This document shows, one piece after another, positions 6,919 through 11,662 of a DNA stretch of 11,662 bases. Source of the stretch: an uncultured Bacteroidales bacterium (GTDB lineage Bacteria; Bacteroidota; Bacteroidia; Bacteroidales; Paludibacteraceae); contig CALGHE010000089.1 in the NCBI GenBank assembly GCA_937915765.1, positions 1 through 11,662 of the forward strand, given 5' to 3'. The translations under genes were made by a program, and so were the position numbers. The notes under the pieces are model-generated. The model was not told the origin of the DNA. It did no database searches and was given only the letters and a program-made list of their open reading frames with translations. Each line of letters opens with the position of its first letter. The stretch's first letter is position 1.

Positions 6919-8418
6919 ATGGCAGACAAGTTATTTATTTTTGACACAACGTTGAGAGATGGCGAGCAGGTGCCAGGCTGTCAGCTTAACACGGTCGAGA
7001 AGATTGAGGTCGCGAGAGCGTTGGAAGGCCTCGGAGTTGATGTCATAGAGGCCGGATTTCCGATTTCGAGTCCGGGCGACTTCAATTCTGTGGTAGAGAT
7101 CTCTAAAGCGGTGACATGGCCTACGATATGCGCGCTGACACGCGGAGTGCAGAAGGATATTGATGTTGCGGCGGACGCCTTGCGTTTTGCGAAAAGCAAA
7201 CGTATCCACACTGGGATAGGGACCTCTGATTTGCATATCAAATACAAATTCAACTCTACGCAAGACGAAATTCTGGAGCGTGCCGTGGCTGCGGTGAAGT
7301 ATGCGAAGCGGTATGTGGAGGATGTTGAATTCTATTGTGAAGATGCAGGCAGAACGGATAACGTCTATCTTGCCCGTGTGGTTGAGGCTGTGATTAAAGC
7401 AGGCGCTACGGTTGTGAATATTCCGGACACTACGGGCTATTGCCTCCCGTCTGAATTTGGTGATAAAATTAAGTTCCTGATGGAGAATGTGAACGGTATT
7501 CATAAAGCAATAATCTCGACTCATTGCCATAATGACCTTGGCATGGCTACCGCTAACACTATTGCCGGCGTGATGAACGGCGCAAGGCAGGTGGAGGTGA
7601 CGGTGAACGGTATCGGTGAGAGGGCAGGAAACACCTCGCTCGAAGAGGTGGCGATGATTCTGAAGTGCCACAAGGGGCTGGGCATTGACACAAATATCAA
7701 TACGCAGAAGATTTACTCGGCAAGCCGGCTCGTCTCCAGCCTGATGAACATGCCTGTGCAGCCGAACAAGGCAGTCGTCGGACGAAATGCCTTCGCACAC
7801 TCTTCCGGAATACATCAGGACGGCGTGCTGAAAAATATTCAGACTTACGAGATTATGAATCCGAAGGATGTGGGTATTGACGACAACTCTATCGTGCTGA
7901 CTGCCCGCAGTGGTCGCGCGGCTCTAAAGCATAGGTTAAGCGTGCATGGCGTTGACCTCGACGGCGAGAAGCTTGACAAGGTTTACGAGGCGTTCTTGAA
8001 ACTTGCTGATCAGAAAAAGGAGATTAATGATGACGACATCCTTATGCTTGCCGGGCAGGATTTGTCTTCTGCTCAACGAATTAAGCTTGATTATCTGCAA
8101 GTTACCTCTGGCGTGGGCGTGAAGTCTGTTGCTTCTGTATGCCTTAACATATCGGGCGAACGGTTCGAGGCGGCGGCAAGCGGAAACGGGCCGGTGGATG
8201 CGGCAATAAAGGCGGTGAAACATATCATCAAAAGAAAGATGACTCTTCAGGAGTTCCTGATACAAGCTATAACGAAAGGCAGCGACGACGTTGGAAAGGT
8301 GCACATGCAGGTGGAACACGAAGGTTGTGTCTATTCTGGCTTTGCCGCTAACACTGACATTGTGGCAGCTTCTGTCGAGGCTTATATCGACGCGATAAAT
8401 AAATTTAATTTGAATTGA
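6919..8418 (+). CDS. leuA: 2-isopropylmalate synthase
   Basis: This enzyme condenses acetyl-CoA with 2-oxoisovalerate to 2-isopropylmalate, the committed step of leucine synthesis in the cytoplasm. The 499-residue frame (from ATG 6919) carries DTTLRDGEQ (9-17), the metal-binding HCHND (202-206), NGIGERAGN (230-238) and FAHSSGIHQDG (292-302). The C-terminal allosteric domain (about 385-496), which binds leucine as feedback inhibitor, includes SGNGPVDAAIKAV and TDIVAASVEAYIDA. Length is normal for bacterial LeuA. An upstream in-frame ATG at 6895 would add eight residues but begins directly after the terminator T-run; the start at MADKLFIFDTTLRDGEQ fits the family better. Expression is likely under the attenuator just upstream. 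The next gene, leuC, starts 18 nt downstream. Confidence 0.95.
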   Translation: MADKLFIFDTTLRDGEQVPGCQLNTVEKIEVARALEGLGVDVIEAGFPISSPGDFNSVVEISKAVTWPTICALTRGVQKDIDVAADALRFAKSKRIHTGIGTSDLHIKYKFNSTQDEILERAVAAVKYAKRYVEDVEFYCEDAGRTDNVYLARVVEAVIKAGATVVNIPDTTGYCLPSEFGDKIKFLMENVNGIHKAIISTHCHNDLGMATANTIAGVMNGARQVEVTVNGIGERAGNTSLEEVAMILKCHKGLGIDTNINTQKIYSASRLVSSLMNMPVQPNKAVVGRNAFAHSSGIHQDGVLKNIQTYEIMNPKDVGIDDNSIVLTARSGRAALKHRLSVHGVDLDGEKLDKVYEAFLKLADQKKEINDDDILMLAGQDLSSAQRIKLDYLQVTSGVGVKSVASVCLNISGERFEAAASGNGPVDAAIKAVKHIIKRKMTLQEFLIQAITKGSDDVGKVHMQVEHEGCVYSGFAANTDIVAASVEAYIDAINKFNLN

Positions 8419-8436
8419 TTTTACATAATTTACTAT

Positions 8437-9450
8437 ATGAATACTTTGTTTGATAAAATATGGGACGCTCACGTGGTGACTGAAATTCCGGACGGCCCGT
8501 CTCAGCTCTACATTGACCGGATGTACTGTCATGAGGTCACAAGTCCGCAAGCCTTCGAAGGCCTTCGCAGACGAAACTTGAAGGTCTTCAGACCAAGTCA
8601 GGTAACTTGCATTCCGGACCATAACATTCCGACTTTGAATCAGGACAAGCCTATCGCAGACCCGGTGTCGCGCAAACAGGTGGAAACTCTCGATGAAAAC
8701 GCGCGTTTTTATGGTTTGCAGTATTTCCCTATGGGGCACGAAAAGAACGGCGTCATTCATGTGGTCGGGCCTGAGAACGGGCTTTCGCTGCCGGGCATGA
8801 CTATGGTCTGCGGTGACTCGCACACCTCGACGCACGGGGCTATGGGCGCGGTGGCTTTTGGCATAGGAACAAGCGAGGTCGAAATGGTGCTTGCTACTCA
8901 GTGCGTCTTTCAGGCTAAGCATTTCAGTGAACGGCGCTCTTGGCCGCGGCGTGACGGCTAAGGATATGGCTCTGTATATTATCTCGAAGATGACTACAGG
9001 CGGCGCTACAGGATATTTTGTGGAGTATGCTGGTGATGCGGTGAAGGCTCTCTCCATGGAGGGCAGGCTGACATTGTGCAATTTGTCTATCGAAATGGGG
9101 GCGAGAGGCGGAATGATTGCTCCTGATGAGGTGACTTTCGAATACATCAAAGGCAGAGAGTTCGCGCCTAAGGGCGAAGAGTGGGACAAGGCTGTGGAAT
9201 ATTGGAAGACGCTTAAGAGCGGCGCCGATGCGGTGTTTGACAAAGAGGTCGTTTTTGATGCTGCGGATATAGAGCCGATGGTGACTTACGGCACGAATCC
9301 CGGTATGGGTGTCGGAATAAAAGGTGAGATACCGTCGCTTGTGTCGGTCGAAGAGGCGGGCAGGGCTTCGTTTGAAAAGTCGTTGGAGTACATGGGCTTT
9401 GCCCCGTCTGAAAAGATGATAGGGAAAAGAGTTGACTATGTGTTTGTCGG
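8437..9450 (+). pseudogene. leuC: 3-isopropylmalate dehydratase large subunit, frameshifted and truncated
   Basis: LeuC, with LeuD, isomerises 2- to 3-isopropylmalate using a [4Fe-4S] cluster. Frame one covers codons 1-161 (8437-8919) with the aconitase-family motif CGDSHTSTHGAMGA at about 125-138. Homology then resumes in another frame at 8921 (ISVNGALGRGVTAKDMALYI). Related proteins have about five residues of the type PKTMR between QAK and ISVNG; here a single base remains, equal to the loss of 14 nt. The second part continues through LSMEGRLTLCNLSIEMGARG, GGMIAPDEVTF and ADIEPMVTYGTNPGMG to KRVDYVFVG, and stops at 9450. The next expected residues are SCTNGR with the first cluster cysteine, so all three Fe-S ligands and roughly 120 C-terminal residues are missing. 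As read, it cannot make an active enzyme. It is either a damaged gene or a sequencing/assembly product. Confidence 0.88.
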
Positions 9451-9484
9451 ATTTCCCGTGTATGAAGGCGATGCTCTGCTGGCG
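9451..9484. other. Unassigned 34-nt stretch between two joints
   Basis: This short stretch continues neither LeuC on the plus strand nor the isomerase fragment on the minus strand. The plus-strand LeuC frame reads FPVYEGDALLA and the minus-strand isomerase frame reads RQQSIAFIHGKSD; I recognise neither. It may be a third insert or filler at a junction. Confidence 0.35.
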
Positions 9485-9676
9485 GCCCTTTTTGGCGGCG
9501 TATTCGGTAATGCGGCGGCAGCCCTCGGCAAGGCGGGGCAGAACGGAGTTAAAGGTCTTAGTGCCCTTGTACCATTCGGGGAAACCCCATGCAACGTCGT
9601 GGCGCATAACGGGAGCGCCCAGGATCTCGGCGATGTCCACCTGGCGGCAGACACGCTCCACCTCAGCGTCCAGATC
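9485..9676 (-). pseudogene. Internal fragment of a sugar phosphate isomerase/epimerase
   Basis: About 64 minus-strand codons resemble the middle of a xylose isomerase-like TIM-barrel (sugar phosphate isomerase/epimerase) protein. Blocks visible in order are VDIAEILGAPVMRHD, an aromatic segment WGFPEWYKG, then VLPRLAEGCRRITEYAAKKG. The family normally continues with a strand ending in ENHG, but the homology stops after KKG. There is no start or stop of its own. Its reading frame is continuous with the glycogen synthase fragment upstream on the same strand, so a naive call gives one chimeric protein (10066 down to a stop at 8924). Arg codons are all CGN and Pro codons all CCC, unlike both neighbours; this suggests a third source, perhaps a GC-richer Firmicute. 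Substrate cannot be assigned. Confidence 0.65.
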
Positions 9677-10066
9677 CTCTTCCATAAGGTTTGCGCCATA
9701 CTTGCCGGAGAACTTGTATTTCTGTCCGTACTGCACACGGAAGCCCTTGATCTGTCTCTTGCGCTCCTCCTCGACCATAGTCTTGAAGTCGTTTGGATCG
9801 ACATAAGGGACCATGTTTGTACCGATATGCACGAACTGAACCTTTCCGAGGAACTCGTCTACTGTGGCGCTCACGGTGTCGATGGCAACATCACTGGCGT
9901 TGATGATCTTCACTGCGCTTTCGTCTTCATCTCCTGAAGCGGAAGGCATCACGAAAAGAACGTCAACATCATTGTATGCCAGACCCTTGGTCATTCCGTA
10001 ACATGCTGTTCCGAGACCGCCTGCGATATGTGGAGGGAACTCCCATCCGAACATCAGAACTCTCAT
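9677..10066 (-). pseudogene. N-terminal fragment of glycogen synthase-type glycosyltransferase
   Basis: The first 130 codons encode the N-terminal Rossmann domain of a GT-B glycosyltransferase of the glycogen/starch synthase type, which transfers glucose from a nucleotide sugar to glycogen. MRVLMFGWEFPPHIAGGLGT contains the GGLG nucleotide-binding loop, and VQYGQKYKFSGKYGANLMEE matches the usual middle of this domain. Related proteins continue with VxRYAMVA after LMEE; here the sequence switches to the isomerase fragment. The rest of the domain and the whole C-terminal domain with the catalytic glutamate are absent. The start is well supported: AGGAGG lies 8 nt upstream (10080-10075), and the debranching enzyme gene ends 15 nt away. 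In Bacteroidota these two genes commonly form a glycogen operon in this order. Confidence 0.8.
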
Positions 10067-10074
10067 TTCTTATT

Positions 10075-10080
10075 CCTCCT
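10075..10080 (-). promoter_or_regulatory. Shine-Dalgarno of the glycogen synthase gene
   Basis: The minus strand reads AGGAGG here, 8 nt before the ATG at 10066. It occupies the 15-nt gap after the debranching enzyme stop and confirms the start and the operon arrangement. Confidence 0.65.
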
Positions 10081-10081
10081 C

Positions 10082-11662
10082 TTACTTATATTGGTTCATG
10101 ATATATTCAATACGCAGGAGAGCGGCTGTGCTGAGTGCAGAAGCGATGGCTCCGTGCGGTTCGTGTGGAGGGTCTCCGTCGTAAAGTTCAGAGAATGCTC
10201 CGACACCGTGCTTGCTGATGTCCTCGAAGAAGCCCTCAACAAGATATTTTGCCCTTCCATAGAATGTCTCGCCCATCATCCTGAAGCAAAGGTCGATGTA
10301 TGGAGCGAGAAGTGCAGGGAATGCACAGCCCTGATGATATGCAAGGTCGCGGTCGATCTGCGATCCTTCATATACGCCTCTGTATGCCTCGTTTCTAGGA
10401 GAGAGCGACCTGAGACCCCTCTTGGTCACAAGTTCGTCGTTGATTGTCATCACAACCTCAGAAACCACCTCGTCGTCAACAGGACAATACTCGAGATAGA
10501 TAGGGAAGAGGATGTTAGGCCTTACTGCCTGATCCTGAGGGCCATTGCCCACATAATCAACAAGATATCCCCATTCAGGTCTCCAGAATGTAGGCTGGAA
10601 GTTCTCCTTCACAAGGTCACGTACCGGTGCCCAGCGCTCCACGAACGAGCTCTTCTTAGGACCGTACTTGTTCTCCATGTCGATCGCGAAGCAGAGGGCA
10701 TTGTACCAGAATGCGTTTGTCTCCACCTGGTAACCTGCTCTTTCCGTTACAGGACGGCCGTATACATATGCGTTCATCCATGAAGTCGCCACACCATCCA
10801 TCTGAGCCCAGAGAAGGCCGTTAGGATGCATTGCTATCTCCTTTCTGCGGCCCGGAGCATAACTTTCGATGATGCCCTTGAGGGTCTCGCCATACTTCTT
10901 CCAGATGGCCTTTTCCTTTCCGCAGAAACGGATGTACTGCTGGATTGTCTCTGTAAGACGGAGCGGAGCCTCACACTGTGTGGTACGGTGGAAAAGTCTC
11001 TCCTGCTCGTCAGCGATCAGTGTATCAAGAATCTTCTCGAATTCAGCGCAGTCACCGTTGGCATAGAGTGTAAGGCCAGGAAGAGATTCGATGGTCTCTC
11101 TGAGAAGACCTGTCTCAAGCCATGAGAATCCGGCGTTGATCTGAGCCCTGTCCCCTTTATGGCACTTGAACATTTCTGCGTTGTGAGCGAGAAGGTCATG
11201 ATATGACTCAATGACATCCATCTTCTTGAGGATGTCCGTATATTTTCTCTTGAGTCCGCGTGGATTCACTTCATTTACAGAAGCGGAGAACACCACTGAC
11301 TCACCTGGTTTCATCTCAAGTGTGAACACTCCCGGTACGAAAAGGTCCTCACGGCAGTCGAATCCGCGACGGTACTCGTCGGAGTATGTCACACCGTTGT
11401 ACCAATATGGCTGATACTTGAATGCAGCCTTTGCCGAAGTCTGAAGATTGAGGTCAGGGAATCCGTTGTAAAGCCTGAAAGATACGCCGCCGTCAACCTC
11501 GTCATATGCAGTATATGCATCTGCATTCTGACTTGTAAGGCTGTGCACGCTCCTGAAGGCAAGGAACGGTCTCAGTTGGAGAGACACCTTGGCAGGAGCC
11601 TCTACCAGTTCATACCTGATGAGAATCTGATCATTGTCAGGAACCATCACGAGAGTCTTGGT
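10082..11662 (-). CDS. Glycogen debranching enzyme, amylo-alpha-1,6-glucosidase domain (5' end missing)
   Basis: The frame is open from the right edge to a TAA at 10084-10082, giving 526 residues of a protein whose Bacteroidota relatives are about 650 long; the N-terminus is outside the window. It hydrolyses alpha-1,6 branch points of glycogen or related glucans in the cytoplasm. The visible part begins TKTLVMVPDNDQILIRYEL in the beta-rich domain. The (alpha/alpha)6-barrel catalytic domain follows, with HPNGLLWAQMDGVATSWMNAY, GRPVTERAGYQVETNAFWYNAL, QDQAVRPN and a C-terminal SELYDGDPPHEPHGAIASALS. The frame is uninterrupted. It ends 15 nt before the glycogen synthase start, so the two were one operon. 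Codons favour CTT/CTC for Leu and ATC for Ile, unlike the genes left of 9450. Confidence 0.92.
   Translation of the reverse strand, partial: TKTLVMVPDNDQILIRYELVEAPAKVSLQLRPFLAFRSVHSLTSQNADAYTAYDEVDGGVSFRLYNGFPDLNLQTSAKAAFKYQPYWYNGVTYSDEYRRGFDCREDLFVPGVFTLEMKPGESVVFSASVNEVNPRGLKRKYTDILKKMDVIESYHDLLAHNAEMFKCHKGDRAQINAGFSWLETGLLRETIESLPGLTLYANGDCAEFEKILDTLIADEQERLFHRTTQCEAPLRLTETIQQYIRFCGKEKAIWKKYGETLKGIIESYAPGRRKEIAMHPNGLLWAQMDGVATSWMNAYVYGRPVTERAGYQVETNAFWYNALCFAIDMENKYGPKKSSFVERWAPVRDLVKENFQPTFWRPEWGYLVDYVGNGPQDQAVRPNILFPIYLEYCPVDDEVVSEVVMTINDELVTKRGLRSLSPRNEAYRGVYEGSQIDRDLAYHQGCAFPALLAPYIDLCFRMMGETFYGRAKYLVEGFFEDISKHGVGAFSELYDGDPPHEPHGAIASALSTAALLRIEYIMNQYK

Noticed and set aside
9673..9676. 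GATC at the isomerase/glycogen synthase joint as proof of a restriction-ligation chimera
   Set aside because: Only one joint carries GATC and a four-base site is common by chance; the glycogen synthase family sequence would not naturally supply GATC at this point.
9452..9937. Extension of the plus-strand LeuC frame beyond 9451
   Set aside because: The translated sequence is the antisense of the isomerase and glycogen synthase pieces and has no LeuC features.
8924..10066. One 380-residue minus-strand protein
   Set aside because: The frame joins a glycogen synthase N-terminus, an isomerase fragment and the antisense of leuC. The last part has no family resemblance and the joints cut conserved domains, so it is a chance read-through.
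1..11662. CRISPR arrays, tRNA or rRNA genes, insertion-sequence transposases, defence genes
   Set aside because: No regularly spaced repeats, no cloverleaf or rRNA signature and no transposase or nuclease motifs were seen on either strand.

Overview
The window looks like Bacteroidota (Bacteroidales-type) DNA for most of its length. Support comes from promoter-like sequences of the Bacteroidota form (TTTG or TTG, then about 18 nt, then TAnnTTTG) at 671-699 and 6705-6734. Shine-Dalgarno sequences are mostly weak or absent. The protein families and their order are also typical of the phylum. The right end does not read as one continuous genome.

Layout. (1) 1-578, minus: the start of an RDD-family membrane protein that runs off the left edge. 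(2) 579-731: a divergent promoter region. (3) 732-6599, plus: five tightly spaced genes, SpoIIM/DUF95-like membrane protein, DUF4129 protein, DUF4350 protein, MoxR-type AAA+ ATPase and DUF58 protein. With the RDD gene they form a membrane-associated MoxR/DUF58 cluster with no settled function. A 124-nt gap between moxR and DUF58 holds a 101-nt element with 16-nt terminal inverted repeats and competing internal hairpins. (4) 6600-6918: a control region for leucine biosynthesis, with a promoter, a 23-codon leader peptide whose core is IILILGLILL, an antiterminator helix and a strong intrinsic terminator. This is a ribosome-mediated attenuator. (5) 6919-8418 leuA, followed 18 nt later by leuC (8437 to about 9450). 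leuC is broken twice: once by a frameshift equal to the loss of 14 nt near 8920, and once by abrupt loss of homology at about 9450, just before the first Fe-S cysteine.

Right end. After 9450 there are 34 nt I cannot assign. Then comes a 64-codon minus-strand fragment of a sugar phosphate isomerase/epimerase (9485-9676). It is fused in frame to the first 130 codons of a glycogen synthase-type glycosyltransferase (9677-10066). A partial glycogen debranching enzyme lies upstream of it (10082-11662) and runs off the right edge. Codon use changes across these joints: ATA-rich isoleucine on the left, CGN/CCC-rich codons in the short isomerase piece, and ATC with CTT/CTC on the far right. The simplest reading is a chimeric sequence built from two or three genomes, by assembly, amplification or cloning. 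Real rearrangement is less likely but cannot be excluded from sequence alone.

How the parts work together. The MoxR/DUF58 cluster probably acts at the inner membrane, with MoxR as an ATP-driven chaperone-like partner of DUF58 and the membrane proteins as its anchors or clients. The leu operon is controlled by how fast ribosomes translate a run of Ile and Leu codons. The debranching enzyme and glycogen synthase form a separate glycogen-metabolism operon. I did not see a clearly new multi-gene system. The best-resolved feature is the leu attenuator, and the least explained are the moxR-DUF58 intergenic element and the triple junction.
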